64,000 nucleotides of DNA. Source: Chrysomallon squamiferum. Lineage: Eukaryota; Mollusca; Gastropoda; Neomphalida; Peltospiridae. This document shows, one piece after another, positions 33,320-46,109 of the stretch. The position numbers and the translations under genes are program-made. Position 1 is the stretch's first letter. Each line of letters begins with the position of its first letter. The DNA lies in assembly GCA_012295275.1 (NCBI GenBank), contig CM022665.1:4542667-4606666 (forward strand). Reading direction: 5' to 3'. Under the pieces are notes generated by a model. The model worked only from the letters and a program-made list of their open reading frames with translations, made no database searches and had not been told where the DNA came from.

Positions 33320-33402
33320 TTTATTATCAGTATATAAGATCATAATTTGATCGTTTCATTTATATTTTGAGGACTCTTTTCTTGGTCAAACTGTTGTAAC
33401 TG
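33320..33402 (-). terminator. B3 non-coding 3' exon and poly(A) signal
   Basis: CTTACAG acceptor at 33403-33409 and AATAAA at 33325-33320. Confidence 0.63.
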
Positions 33403-33706
33403 CTGTAAGAGAAAGAGAAAAAAAAGATAATTAAATGTAAAATCACAAAATAATAAGAATTTTTTTACAAACGTATACATTAAGACTACATTTCTGTCAG
33501 TCTTATATTTTCGAGGTACGTATAATTTTATTATTATTATTTTTTTCTTCTTCCGTTCTTTTTATATTCTAACTTTTTATTTTGGTTTGCTGTCTGAAAG
33601 ATCTAAACAAAATAAATAATATTACATTCAACAGTGTTTAATGAGAGTTATTGATATATAAAAATATATATAAAAAAAAGAATCAAATACAAACCTCTTT
33701 TTTGTG

Positions 33707-34595
33707 TTATTCCATTTCATTCAGTTCACGGAGCATTCGCTGGAAGTCATCAGTAGAGATCTCAGAGTTTCCTGAAAAAAAGAAAAAAAAATACATACAT
33801 ATATATATATATAAAACAATATGAATAATAATATATTTCATCATTTTGTACTAATTATATTAGTTGTTCGTCACACATTAAAGTTGAGACGAAAATAAGT
33901 AAATATTCACCAAGTTTATCATTTTTACTTTAACACCCGTGTGATTTTATTTTTCCTTAATGCTACTAATTGGAGAGTGAAAATGTTTCTAGTTTTTGTT
34001 TACCTTCCTCGCCAATAAATTCCATGAAATCATCAGCGTCTCGTCGACTCATTATTTGTTCAAGTTCTTCATGGTTCAGGATTCCGTCCATGTTCGTGTC
34101 GATCTCCGAAATATCTGTAACAAATAGCTAAAGTCTAAAGTTTTTATTTATATAATTTTATTAATAAACGACGCTTTTATTGCAAGAATTTGTCGAACCA
34201 TAATCAAATAGAATATATTGAGACCATTTTAAATGTTGTAGAGAATACTTTGTATGCATACATTCTTACGGACTCTCTGTTTTTACACACACACACAAAC
34301 AAACACACACATACACACATACACTCACACACACACACACACATATGTAAATACTGAAGATTGTTTATTCATTTTTAACAAGAACTAAAGCTAAAACTAT
34401 TTTAGAAAACCAACCTCGTTTTCCTTGGCTTGCAAGCCAGTCCTTTGCCTTCCTCTTAGCCCAGTCTAAAGCTTGACGTTTTGCCCAGTCCCTGACTCGC
34501 CTCCATCTGATTCGAATACGAAACCGACGCCAAGCATCGCTCTCGTTTAGAAAACAGAATGCCGCTACGAGTACAAGAAGCAGAGCAAGTTTCAT
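33707..34595 (-). CDS. B3: cationic peptide precursor with EF-hand propeptide (exons 34595-34415, 34114-34004, 33771-33707)
   Basis: A 118-residue precursor with signal and mature peptide matching B1 and B2. Mature 36-mer: WRRFRIRIRWRRVRDWAKR followed by octads LDWAKRKA and KDWLASQ, then GKR. EF loop 1 DTNMDGILNHEE; second loop region begins Gly-Glu-Glu-Gly and is degenerate. A longer open frame starts at 34730 in intron 0, but the CAG|ATG acceptor at 34595 is conserved in all B genes and fixes the start. It lies tail-to-tail with truncated C2 and head-to-head with C3. Confidence 0.87.
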
Positions 34596-34954
34596 CTGAA
34601 AAACAAATAAATAAATTGAGAAGCAGCATACATCACTTTCTTCGGTCTGTTGAATTGTTATTACAGTTGTGTTTTCATCGTCAGCTAAAAAAAAAAAAAA
34701 AAAAATAAAAAAAATTAGTGTTAATAACAAAATCTCAGTATTATGTAAAATTACTATACTATTTTTAGAGGTTTCTAAACCCTATTTTAAAGAAATTAGT
34801 ATAAGCAAAACATATGAGTAAATATATTTCAGAGTAAATGAAATCCACCTCTTTTAAGTCGCATATCATCAGTAAAATAATTTGTATTGTAGCTGTCATA
34901 AGAAAAAAAGATTTCAGTAAATATATTTCAGTTTAAATGAAAACTGTGACTTAC

Positions 34955-35103
34955 CTTTCAGCCGTAGATTGTCAGGGAAAGAGTGAATAAAACTGTTGTT
35001 GTACTTGGCTACTTTATACTAAATTGGTGTTGTTATTTCTTGTTTGATCAGTGACAAAGTGTGAGAAGTTTAATGCAAATATCCTGTTATTGCAATCTGT
35101 TGC
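34955..35103 (-). promoter_or_regulatory. B3 promoter and exon 0
   Basis: GCAACAGATTGCAATAACAG (to 35103), TTCTCACACTTTG, TATA element TTTAGTATAAAG at 35023-35012. Exon 0 ends GGCTGAAAG|GTAAG at 34955. Confidence 0.75.
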
Positions 35104-35109
35104 AAACAC

Positions 35110-36090
35110 GAAAATAATTGATAATTCATGTATGAACAACGGAAATAATTAATAAGCATTTTGATAAATATTTGTATTTCTAAAAGTAATCTGATTCTAC
35201 TTTATTTTCAGTTTTTGACAGAAATTATTTTTGAAAATTCAGTATAATTTTTGTATGTAATATAGTTTTTCAAATTGTACATGATTTTACTTGACATAAT
35301 TGCCGCGTTTATTTGAAACTGTATTCTTACTCAGTTTTTGTCGTTTTACGCTCCAGAATTATAAAGACTTATTTAGGAATTTATTTCCACAAAGTGTACG
35401 GGGTTCTTGTTCTCAGTAAATATAGCATTGCTTTAAATAAATTTAAAGATTATTGTTAAAAAATTCGCGATTGTAATATGTTTTTATCATTAGTCATTTT
35501 TTTCCCCACTTTTAGTAGGTTTGGTATATGTCAAGCAAACATCTAGTAATTTAAATCTGTCAGAAATGAGTTATAACTAGACATATTAAAATATCCATTA
35601 CTGACGAATATGTGTTGTTGTTTTGATGGATTTAAGGAGGAACAAGAAAAGAAAAATTTTTCTGGAACCAACAGATTACTAATCATAATAAGAATATATA
35701 TTGTTTGCAAAACAAAACAAAACAAAGTATTTGTTCATTCACTATGTGGATTTTTATACTTTATTCCAGGATTCAAATACTAAAGACATATATACATGTT
35801 CTGCTGTTGTCATTGTACAGCAGAAACCATTCAATATAAATAAGAATACTAAAATAAAAAATTCAAAAACATATTCTTTTCATGAAAGTATTGCGAACAG
35901 GTATAATATATATATATGCGTATATGTGAACTAAAAACAACAGAGATAACAAGAACACAAACAAGAATAAGAAAACTACTGATACATTTCTGACAGTTGT
36001 AATAAAATGAAATGATGCGGCGACTGTTTTCAGATTTGTTTACAGAAAATCGCCTACAACAAAATAACAGTTTTTCCTGAGACTATTAAT
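35110..36090. other. Head-to-head spacer B3-C3
   Basis: No gene. 35820-36090 matches the DNA upstream of C1 (17640-17900) closely. Confidence 0.5.
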
Positions 36091-36092
36091 TA

Positions 36093-36247
36093 GCAACAGA
36101 CTGGATTAACAGGACCTTTGTATTTATGTTTTCACACTTACCTGTTGATGAAAACAGATATGAAATCACCAGTTTAGTATAAATTCGTGAACAGCTATAA
36201 TAGTTACAGTCGCTTTTTTCTCTCAGAAATCGATATACACTTAAAAG
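36093..36247 (+). promoter_or_regulatory. C3 promoter and exon 0
   Basis: GCAACAGACTGGATTAACAG at 36093, TTTTCACACTTACC, TATA element TTTAGTATAAAT at 36173-36184. Exon 0 ends ACTTAAAAG|GTAAAA at 36247. Confidence 0.73.
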
Positions 36248-36593
36248 GTAAAAAACATATTTTTTCATTTGCTCAGAAATTACAGTATTTGAAATCTGCT
36301 AGTGTTCCCATTTTGAAATATCTTGAGACTTCCTGAATAATATAAAACTTAATCATTTATATAACGAGTAATAAAAGTAAATGTTGATCATTTGTCGTAG
36401 ACATACATACATTATTTTGCCAGTATCAGTAGCTATCTAACAGTTTTTATTTTTAAGCTTTGTAAATTAAGATTCTATATGTAGAAAATAACAACTATTT
36501 TTACAGGAACCGGAACGCTTAGTTAAAAATGGGTTTGTCTGGGTAAGTTCAGTTATTCGTCTGGTTTCAAAATAAACGCTGATTCTTCTTCAG

Positions 36594-37659
36594 ATGAGAA
36601 TTGCTTTCCTCTTTGTGCTCGTTGCGGTGTTTGCTGTTCTAAACCAGGGTGAAGCTTGGCGTCGGTTTCGTATTAGAATTCGATGGAGGCGAGTCAGAGA
36701 TTGGGCAAAACGTGCAGCTGTAAACTGGGCTCTAAAGAAAGCAGCAACATTGGCAGTAGCGGCTGCTGGAAAGCGAGGTATGTGTTCTCAATTTAGATTC
36801 TTATTAAAATTAAATACGTTTTCTTTATTATTATGCGTCCATACTAGGTATTTCTTGTATATATTTTGAAACAGAAAGGTTACCGTTGTCCCAAAACTTG
36901 TTTTACAGTGATTTTTGTTCCAGCATCAAAGTTAAATTGAACCGAATTTCTAAAAGGTTAATTTACGCTATCCTGTTTCTGCTTCACTATTAGTTGAGTC
37001 CTCTTATCCACTGTATTGTGTATATATGATCATAATATAGGAAATATCATTTTTAAGGAATTTATTTCAGATGTGTCTGGTCTTGACACGAACATGGACG
37101 GATTTCTCGACAAAGAGGAACTTGAGAAAATAATGAGTGAACGAGACGTTGAGGATTTCATGGCTCTTGTTGACGAGAATGGTAAATTTATTCTTAATTT
37201 ATAAAAAAAAAAACCTAATCAGGATTTGATTGATCAACAACGGCGTTTAGCGAAATAATTTAATATATTAGTTCTTCTAAACAAATGACATTGCTGGAGT
37301 TTGAAAATAACAGAACAGAAAACATGATAATGATTTTCAGCATATCAAAAATGATTATATTTATTCAAAGAGGGATTATGGAGAAGAAATTAAAGTAAAA
37401 CAACCAAGTAAAATCTGTCATATAAAGTTCAACAACAGTCACTGTTTGAAATGATTGGCTTATGACTGCTGATAAAATTCTGAGACAGATTTCTTATCGC
37501 CTGAGAGAATTTAAATTCAAGTAAAAATACAAATTCTGTAATATTATATTTACTCACTACTACTACTACTACTTATTATTATTATTATTACTAGGAAACT
37601 CTCAGATTACAACTGACGACTTTCAGAGAGTGGTCAGAGAACTGAACGAGATGCAATAA
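36594..37659 (+). CDS. C3: cationic peptide precursor with EF-hand propeptide (exons 36594-36777, 37071-37181, 37595-37659)
   Basis: A 119-residue precursor with the C-type mature 37-mer (WRRFRIRIRWRRVRDWAKR, then AAVNWALKKAATLAVAAA) and GKR. EF loop 1 is DTNMDGFLDKEE; the linker reads FMALVDENG (Ala for Asp compared with C1). Exon 3 carries the GTGGTC marker of A3, and the DNA beyond it follows A3, so the gene looks mosaic: C-type to intron 2, A3-type from exon 3 on. It lies tail-to-tail with D3. Confidence 0.88.
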
Positions 37660-37709
37660 AAGAAGAGGTTTGTTTAAAATTAGAAAAATGTGTCTTTTTA
37701 AAGTGTCTG

Positions 37710-37771
37710 TCTTCTTCTTCTTCTTCCTCCTCCTGTTTCTTCTTCTTCTTCTTCTTCTTCTTCTTCTTCTT

Positions 37772-37802
<31 letters not shown>

Positions 37803-37820
37803 TTGTTATTATTATTATAC
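37710..37820. repeat. (TTC)n/(TTA)n microsatellite in C3 3'-UTR intron
   Basis: About 110 bp of mostly TTC units with a few TCC near the start. Confidence 0.92.
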
Positions 37821-38013
37821 AGTTTGTTAATATTTGAGGAAAACATTGGTTATTTTGAACTTTCTTCTTCGTTTTATCATTATCAATGTTGATTTGTCAC
37901 CGTTGTTATTCTTTTTACTGTTTTATTCACAACTAAAAATCTTGATCATTTTTAAAACATTAAAATTCCTAAACATTTTATCATTTAATTACGTTTTTTC
38001 TTTCTTTTAACAG

Positions 38014-38051
38014 ATTGACTCGAATAGAAAAAGACGATTTACAGAAATAAA
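38014..38051 (+). terminator. C3 non-coding 3' exon and poly(A) signal
   Basis: Acceptor TTTTAACAG before 38014; AATAAA at 38046-38051. Confidence 0.62.
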
Positions 38052-39119
38052 ATAAAACAATATAATTACAAATGTTTTAGTTCTTATTTATTTATATTTA
38101 ATTTAATATCTTATATTCTCAGAGAAAACGTAATTTCTAGAAGCAGGTTTCAATCAATACTTTCATAAAGAGATAAACCAGTGAAACAGAAATCGTTTGT
38201 GTTACCTGTTAAAGCTCAACATGAGATAATTTTCATGTAGGCAGTTTTGTTGTTGTTTTTTTTGTAGAAGGGACGAATCATTGTTTAGGTAATAGCGAGA
38301 GTTTCCGAAACAGTAGGTAAATGTTTATAATTTGAAATCAAAATTTTACACGATACTGAGAGAGCCATAGAGAAAATAAACTTCTAAATTGCTTTGATTC
38401 TTTGTCATGTAGTATCCTCAAAGAATGCTGTTTCAGCATCTTTCCCGCCGTTTGCGCTCATGATATCAAGGGAAGCTACTCCATCATAAGATATTTTAGC
38501 CTACGTATTTTTTTCGTATACAGCAAATCCATTAGGCAGGATTTTTTCTCAGTCGTTGTGAATGAAAGAGTAAACGAGAGGATACACAAACACGTGGACA
38601 TCATTTTTATTTTATTTTAATTTTTTACTTTTTTGAGACGTGCAAGTAGGAACCCCACTGATAGTCTGCGTCCTGCAGATGTAGAGAAGATACGTACAAG
38701 CACGAAATGTAATTCTTCCTTCAATTTGTTTAGTGAAAACAGATACACGTCTGCTTACTTATGTGCTGTTTGCTCAGAATTTTGAAACCACTTGTATAGG
38801 TGGAAAGATAACACGATGTTTGTGTGATTGTACTGTTAACAAGATACGAAATAACATGTTCAGAAAATCAGTTATTGTTAACTCATCTAACAACATCCTG
38901 TTTCACATTATTCGACACAAATCATATAGACTAGTACGTTTAACAGACCAAATGTTTCGAAAAACTTGGTTAAATCGCCTATATCTTGAAATAACAATAT
39001 TTGAAAACTGCAGCAGAGCAGATTAATTAACATTAATATTAAAAAATACAATATTTAATTCTTAATGGTAACAGTTAGGTAATTTTCTGTTAAGATATCT
39101 ACAGATTCGCAGTCTATGG

Positions 39120-39900
39120 GTGTATCGGTGTGAATGTTCGAACCATGTCATTCATTACTGGAGGTACGGATCGAGTATTGTGTCACGTATGGAAAACATC
39201 CATTATTCCGGTGATACTGAACAGCTTGCTGCAGACCTGCAAGAATTAGTCTGCCAAAGTCCACTGAAGTCAACTTCACATAAGAAGCAAAATTCTGGAT
39301 TTATTCAGTGTCATTTAATTCACAGTCCTATATAATTGACCGTCAACATAGGAAAGAAAATAAAACAGGTGCTGGTCTGAGGTGCCAGTGGAACCTTGCA
39401 TATATAAATCCATTGCTGAAATTTTATCATGAGGTCTTAGAGAAAATAAACTTTTAATTTTCATCCTTTGTCATCTAGCAAAAGAATTCTGTTTCAATCT
39501 TGAGAAATATATAAAGGGAAGCTAAACATCATAACATATTCTAGCCTCCGTATTTTTTCATACACAGTGATTCCATTAGGAAGGAAACAGTCACTTTGTT
39601 CCAGAAAACTCTTTCTAAATGTGAACAAGATGATACAGCAGTGTCCAAATTAAATAATCCGCCCCTGATAACCTCTGTGAAGATCGTAATGCGAAATGCT
39701 TCATTAATATTAAAAGATGGAATAGAAATGCGGTCATATGCTATTTATTCATTTGCCATTGGATCTTTTAATACCTTGGTCATGAATCTCACGTCGTCCA
39801 CAAATGAAGAAACAGAAAAACAGGAAAACGTGCGCATTCTTTTTGTTTATCATTTAACAGACATCCATTGTGTCTGTTATACGTACATGAATTAAAACTA
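39120..39900 (+). mobile_element. Tc1/mariner-like relic, copy 5, heavily deleted
   Basis: The left part matches copy 3 almost exactly (ACTGGAGGTACGGATCGAGT). After about 39440 many small deletions remove most of the transposase blocks; short remnants such as GAATCTCACGTCGTCCACAA near 39784 remain. Confidence 0.55.
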
Positions 39901-39904
39901 GTCA

Positions 39905-40324
39905 CTGATTGTGCATTCTTTTTTGTTTATCATTAACAGACATCCATTTATCGCTGTTCACTGCATAAACATTTGTTGCTCCGGTATACTTTTCAGAAAC
40001 GAACTCTTGTTTGTGACGCATTTTCGTGTGCGTGTGTCTGTGCATGTGTGTGTGCGTGTCTGTGTGTGTGTTCGTGCACAGGCATTGTTTCGCTGACACC
40101 AAAAGAAGTAGAAAGAACGCACATAAGAGTATGAAAAGTATTAATAAATAGATTTTTTACGATTATGCGACAATTATTAAATTCTATTAAACATCACCTT
40201 TGCATCACTGTTTTACGAGTTACTTGCTCAACAAAATCACCAAGTTTTGTTAAATTGAAACAGAATATGGAAATAATTATAGTGCTGTTGAATGTATGAT
40301 CTAAGATGTGCATGATTTACTTTT

Positions 40325-40365
<41 letters not shown>

Positions 40366-41006
40366 TATATGTATCTCATTTCTACAAAACTTTTATTGAC
40401 GAATATGTTTCACTGTGTTCATGAGTAAATCACACTTAAACGTTTCTCTTTCGGTTTTCACAGATGATAAAGCTGCAGAGGGAAACAAAAATTCAAAGTT
40501 AAAGAAAAGGAAAAAAGAGAAAGACAGTTCCATCTAATCAGGTTGTATGTTGTTTTCTAAACAAATTAAAACAAAACAAAAAATGTATGTCTGTATATTT
40601 ATTTTTATTCAGTACGTGGTTTATTTTTTTTATGTTACTAAAGATCTTCATGTTGTTTCGAGAATAATCTGTCAAAGAAAAAATATATGATTGATTGAAA
40701 CACACAAATACTTAAACAAAGCATTATTATTATTATTATTATTATCACTTTTCAAATAGTTAAATATAGTTTTCATCAATGTTAATATGGAACAAGTATA
40801 AAATCATAATGAAACCGCGCCAAAACAAAGGAAATAAATAAATTTAAAAAACAAAGAAAAAGAAAACCTTTATGTAAACCCCTCTAACAAAAACCCGATG
40901 AAAAAATACGAAAGAAACCCCAAAAACATCTGTTAAGCAGTCAATAATTATTATAGTTTTAAAAGTACAACAACAACAACAAACAATAACAACAACAACA
41001 ACAACA

Positions 41007-41055
<49 letters not shown>

Positions 41056-41280
41056 TAATAATAAAAAAATAATAATAATAATAAAAAAAAGCAAAAACAA
41101 AACCTGTATGTACACCCCTCGAACAAAAACCCGATGAAATAAATATGAAAGAAGCACAAAATAAATAATAATAATGATCATGATGATAATGATAATGGAG
41201 CGAAATAATAGAAACAAATCAAGTAAAATAGAAATAATAGTAATGGGTATTTATCAATAAAAACATCAAATCCAACGAAC
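39905..41280. other. C3-D3 spacer with TG/CA repeats and AAT tracts
   Basis: No gene. (TG)-rich at 40025-40075, (CA)n at 40328-40362, (ATT)n at 40722-40746 and a long (ACA)n/(AAT)n tract at 40968-41090. Confidence 0.6.
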
Positions 41281-41291
41281 CTCTTCTGTTT

Positions 41292-42134
41292 CTACTCCAT
41301 TTCACTTAGATCTCTGACCATTCTCTGAAATTCGTCAGTCGTAATGTGTGCATTGTCTAAAACGAACAAACAAACATAAATAAATTATAATGTCCATTAA
41401 ATATCAAATTTGAAAGGAAAAGAAGAAAACAGTCATTACTCTTTACTGTACTTTTTAAAGCACCTTAATCTTTACGGAAATAAAAATGCATATTTCAGAT
41501 AGACACAGTTATTATTTTCTTTCTTTTTCAGAAGTAATCTGAATATTTTTTCATTAAATAATTTACACTTGTAATATCGTTTATGATTAATGGTAGATTT
41601 CTATTTCACGTTAAAAATAGGTTTACCTTCGTCAACAAGAGCCAACAAATCCTCAGCATCTCGACGACTCATTATTTTCTCAAGTTCTTCTTGGTCTAAG
41701 AGTCCATCATTGTTGGTGTCGATCTCGGAAACATCTGAAACAAATATATATTATACATAAATTAGAACTGTATTTTTACATAGAAAATATCAACTGACCT
41801 GACAGTTAAAGTTTAGTTCTGACACTAAAATGATGTTGAGTTCTTAAGCAAAAGTGAACGACGTAATTCTGTTCAGAAGCTAAAGGTAATTTTTTAATAC
41901 TTTTTCCAGACTTAAATTTAACTTAAACTACATGGAACTTCCTTTCCAGTGCATACCTCGCTTCCCATTAGCAATCCAGTCTTTTCCTTTTCTGTAAGCC
42001 CAGTCTAGAGCTTTACGTTTTGCCCAATCTCTGACCCTTCTCCATCGGATTCTGATACGGAAACGACCCCAGGCATCAGCCTCGTTCAGGACAGCGAATA
42101 CCGCTACGAGTACAAGGAGCAGGGCAACTCTCAT
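41292..42134 (-). CDS. D3: cationic peptide precursor with EF-hand propeptide (exons 42134-41957, 41734-41627, 41356-41292)
   Basis: A 116-residue precursor with the same signal and mature 35-mer as D1 (WGRFRIRIRWRRVRDWAKR, then LDWAYRKG, KDWIAN, GKR). Exon 2 starts DVSEIDTNNDGLLDQEE (Val for Ile compared with D1) with a canonical first loop; the second loop is one residue short, as in D1. The start is after TTCTTCAG at 42135-42142. The 178-nt first exon and phase-1 introns match D1. It lies head-to-head with the gutted A-type copy at 43.4 kb. Confidence 0.87.
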
Positions 42135-42402
42135 CTGAAGAAGAACAAAATACGTTTTAGAACATCTCACAGTCCAGTAGGTTCTGAAGGTTAAAATTAA
42201 ATACTATCTGAAGGGTTTTTTTTCATTATTTCATTATCATTTTATCTAATTCATTATGCTTTTTTTTTTTTTTTTTTCACGTTTACTTCCCTTTCTTTAT
42301 ATATAGTGACAGATATCTTTACAGTCACAGTTTCAGATAAAGAATGATAAATAAGCAATGACTTTGTCTTTCGGCAGATCAATAATATACTGTATTCATT
42401 CC

Positions 42403-42404
<2 letters not shown>

Positions 42405-42496
<92 letters not shown>
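42405..42496. repeat. (GA)n tract in D3 intron 0
   Basis: About 46 units; (TC)n in gene sense. Confidence 0.95.
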
Positions 42497-42501
<5 letters not shown>

Positions 42502-42540
42502 TAAAATAATGAGTTAGAAGAGATAAAAGCTATGACTTAC

Positions 42541-42738
42541 CTTTAAGTCTGAAATCGGTTATTCAGGTAAAGAATGAATCAAAATGTTATATGCTCGGTA
42601 TATTTATATTAAATTGGTGTTGATATTTTCACATAGACCAGAGAGAAAGAGTGTGAGAACCTTTCACCGTGACCATCCTCTAAAACAATTTTGTGAGAAA
42701 ATTATTAATGTCAAGATCCTGTTAAAACAATCTGTTGC
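42541..42738 (-). promoter_or_regulatory. D3 promoter and exon 0
   Basis: GCAACAGATTG...TTAACAGGATCTTGAC (to 42738), TTCTCACACTCTTTCTCTC, TATA element TTTAATATAAATA at 42613-42601. Exon 0 ends GACTTAAAG|GTAAG at 42541. Confidence 0.73.
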
Positions 42739-43372
42739 GTCTGTTGAATTAATTAATACGGTCACGTTACCGATGGCGATGTTTTATAAACTAATTCCAG
42801 AATTATTAGAGCAGACAGACGCAAGTGTTTTTTCTGGATCTAATGCTAAATTAATTATCTCTAATATTAGATTGACATACAGAAAATATAACGTATTATT
42901 CTTTTTCTGTTTTCCTTTCACCACTAGTTCCCTTATTATTTAATTTTATTTTTTATTTCATTTTTGTTGCTGTTTTGGGTTGTTTGGTGTTTCTTTAGTT
43001 TCTGTTATTCATATATTTATGTTTTGGCTGCAATTATTTTGAAAGTCCGAACACATTAAAACCAATGAATAAAATTTTGATTATGAAAATCAAAAAAAAA
43101 AAAAAAATGTTTATGAAAGAATCAGAAACTCAGAAACCGTGTACTACATGGTATGTCTGTATGTATGTGTGTGTTTATAAGTATTCTTCTATGTAATAAT
43201 AAACTGCTTGACAACAGTAGAATTAACAAGAACACAAATATGGATAAGTAAATTACTAAATAAATACATTTTTTCAGAATTTAAAAAATATATAATAAGA
43301 CAATAATTTAGAGATTTGTATACAGAAAGTCTTGTTCAGTAACCTGACAATTTTGCCTTAAACTATTAACTA

Positions 43373-43849
43373 GCAACAGATTGTTTTAACAGGATCTCTG
43401 TATTGATGTTTTCACACTTACTTCTTCATCATAGCAGAAACAAAATCACAATTTAGTATAAATGGATGGACTGCTATAACTACTTTATTAGCCTTTTATT
43501 TGTATAGGGATCAGTTTACAGTTCAAAGGTAAGAACTATTTATATATTTTTTTTTTATTCTCAGATAACTTTATTAAGATGGAAAATATAATAAAGTTCA
43601 ACAAAACTGTCACTGTTTGATGTGACTGGCTTGTGACTGCTGATAAAATTCACAGAGAAATTTAAATTCAAATTTCTGATTTAAAATGTAAATAACATTA
43701 TATATCCTTATGTCATATTTGTTTGTAATACTGACATTAACAAAACATTCATATTACTATTGTTGTTGTTGCCATTATTATTATTATTATTATTATTATT
43801 ATGACAGAATGGATGCCAATAGTGAAAGAAATATTTACAAAAAAATAAA
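43373..43849 (+). pseudogene. Gutted A-type copy: promoter, exon 0 and 3' exon only
   Basis: A complete A-type promoter is present (GCAACAGATTGTTTTAACAG at 43373, TTTTCACACTTAC, TATA at 43452-43463) with exon 0 ending GTTCAAAG|GTAAG at 43528. About 60 bp on, the sequence joins intron-2 DNA of the A type (near 43595, AAGTTCAACAAAACTGTCAC, as at 24650), then an (ATT)n tract and an acceptor ATGACAG with a 3' exon from 43808 and AATAAA at 43844-43849. All three coding exons are gone. Transcription could still give a tiny spliced non-coding RNA. Confidence 0.7.
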
Positions 43850-44509
43850 ATAAAACCAGAAAATTGCAAATGTTTTTGTTTTTGTTGATTTATATTTAAT
43901 TTATTGTATATTATTCTTAGACAAAATTAAATTTTTCAGTCTAGATAAACGTCTGAATTGGTGCTTTCATACTTACATGGAACAGAACAAATTATTTTGA
44001 TATCGTTAGTGTTAGTTGTAAACTTTTAAAACGACATAGTTTGTATGGAGACAATTTCTAATAAGCTCTGTGGTAGGTCAAACACAAGTTAACAGACGAT
44101 ACGTTTACGCATGCGTGTAACTGATACTTCAATTTATCTAATTGAAAGTCAGTCACGTTTTGCCACATAGCTGTTGTTTTCACAGTATGTGGAAACCAGA
44201 TTTTATAAAAAGAAAGATAACATGTGTGATTGTACTGTTAACATGATACTGACTATCACGTTCTGAAGATTAGTTATTCTTAACTGTTCTAACAGCATCC
44301 TGTTTCACATTATTCAACAAATCATAAATACAGTAGACACGCAGTTTAACAGAAAAGTTTTACGGGAAAAGTTTTGAGATAAGAATATTTGAATACTGTA
44401 AGAGAACAGTTTAAATAACATAAATACCTAAACATGCAATATTTAATTGTTAGAGAGATAATTTTCTGTAAACTGATATACAGATTCGCAGTGTTTGGTG
44501 GGTGGGTGT

Positions 44510-44860
44510 GAATCATCCAATCACGCCATCCATTACTAGCGGTTCATTTCAAGTGTCGTATCATCTGTTGAAGACATCCATTATTCCAGTGATACTGAGC
44601 AGCTTGCTTCAGACCTGCAATAATTAGTCTGCCAAAGTCCACTTAAACTAAATTTCTGGATTTATTCAGTGTGATTTAATTCACACGCCTGTGTATTTGC
44701 CGTTTACAAAGAAAACAAATGAAAACTGGTGTGATGTGTCATGGTACCTTGTGTAGCTAAATACTTTGCAGCTGATTTATCATCAGCACTTTCCCGTGTT
44801 TTAGCACCAACCCAGGATCTTTGGGACTAGAATGGTCAACGCATTTCACTGATTGTGCAT
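44510..44860 (+). mobile_element. Tc1/mariner-like relic, copy 6
   Basis: ATCCAATCACGCCATCCATT and GTCTGCCAAAGTCCACTTAA match copies 2 and 4. The C-terminal block is reduced to CCCAGGATCTTTGGGACTAG, with a premature stop. Confidence 0.55.
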
Positions 44861-45633
44861 CTTTTTTTGTTTGTCAGTATCAGTCATCCGTCTGTTGCTG
44901 TTCACAGCATAAACATTTATTGCTCCGATATACTTTTCCAAAACAAACTGTTATTGGTCATGCATTGTGTGTGTGTGTGTATGTGTGTAAGTGTGTCTGT
45001 GCTTGCGCGTTCACCGGCATTGTTTTTCTGACACCATCAGAAGTAACAAGAACGCATGTTAGAGCATGCAAAGTATTAATAAATTTTTCTGACGATTATG
45101 TGATAATTATTAAATTCTATTAAACATCACCTTTGCATCAATATTTTAAGAGTTATTTCCTCTACAAAATCACCACGTTTTGGTGAACTCAAACAGAATA
45201 TGGAAATAATTATAGTACTCCTTAACGTTTGATCTAAAATGCTCATGATTTATTTTTGCACACACACACAGAGATAGATGTATATCTGATTTCTACAAAA
45301 CCTTTTACTAACGAATATATTTCATGGGTAAATCACTCTTAAACCTTTTCCTTTAGGTTTCAATAGATCATAAAGCTACAGAGCAAAATAAAAATAACAG
45401 AAAAGGAAAAAAGAGATAGACGAGTTTTCTATGGTTAAAACACATCTATGTAATCCAGCTATATGTTGCTTTCTAAACAAGCTACAACAACAAAAAAACT
45501 GTATGCGTTTATTTTTTTATTCAGTACGTGGGATCTTTTCTTTAATTTTACTAAAGATCTTCATGTTCTTTCCAGTATAATCTGTCAAAGGAAAAATATA
45601 TATTGATTCAAACAAATAAATATATTAACCGGA

Positions 45634-45669
<36 letters not shown>

Positions 45670-46109
45670 TTTTTCAATACTTAAACAAAGTGCTCATCAG
45701 TGTTAATATGGAAAAAATATAAAATGATAAGAAAACCGCATCAAAACATCGGACACAAATATGACCACAAAAAATAAATAAATTAATTAATAAATTAATT
45801 AATAAATAAATAAACAAAAAACCGATTGAATCAGATAAAAAGAAACATAAAAGCAATTTATTATGCAATGAATAACTATTATCTTTCGAAAGTATAATAA
45901 TAATAATAATAATGATAATAATAATAATAATAATAATGATGATGAAGAAGAAGAAGAAGAATGATGATGATGATGATGATAATTATAATAACTGAGCCAA
46001 ATAATATAAAAGTAAAAACAAAATAAAATAAAATAATAAGAATAGTAACACGTATTTTGAATGAGACGTATAAGTAAAAAATTTCCAGTCAGACGAACCT
46101 CTTCTGTTT
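44861..46109. other. Spacer before D4
   Basis: No gene. (TG)-rich at 44965-44995, (ATT)n at 45635-45668, (TAAA/TTAA)n at 45770-45815 and (AAT)/(GAT)/(AAG) tracts at 45892-45980. Confidence 0.55.
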
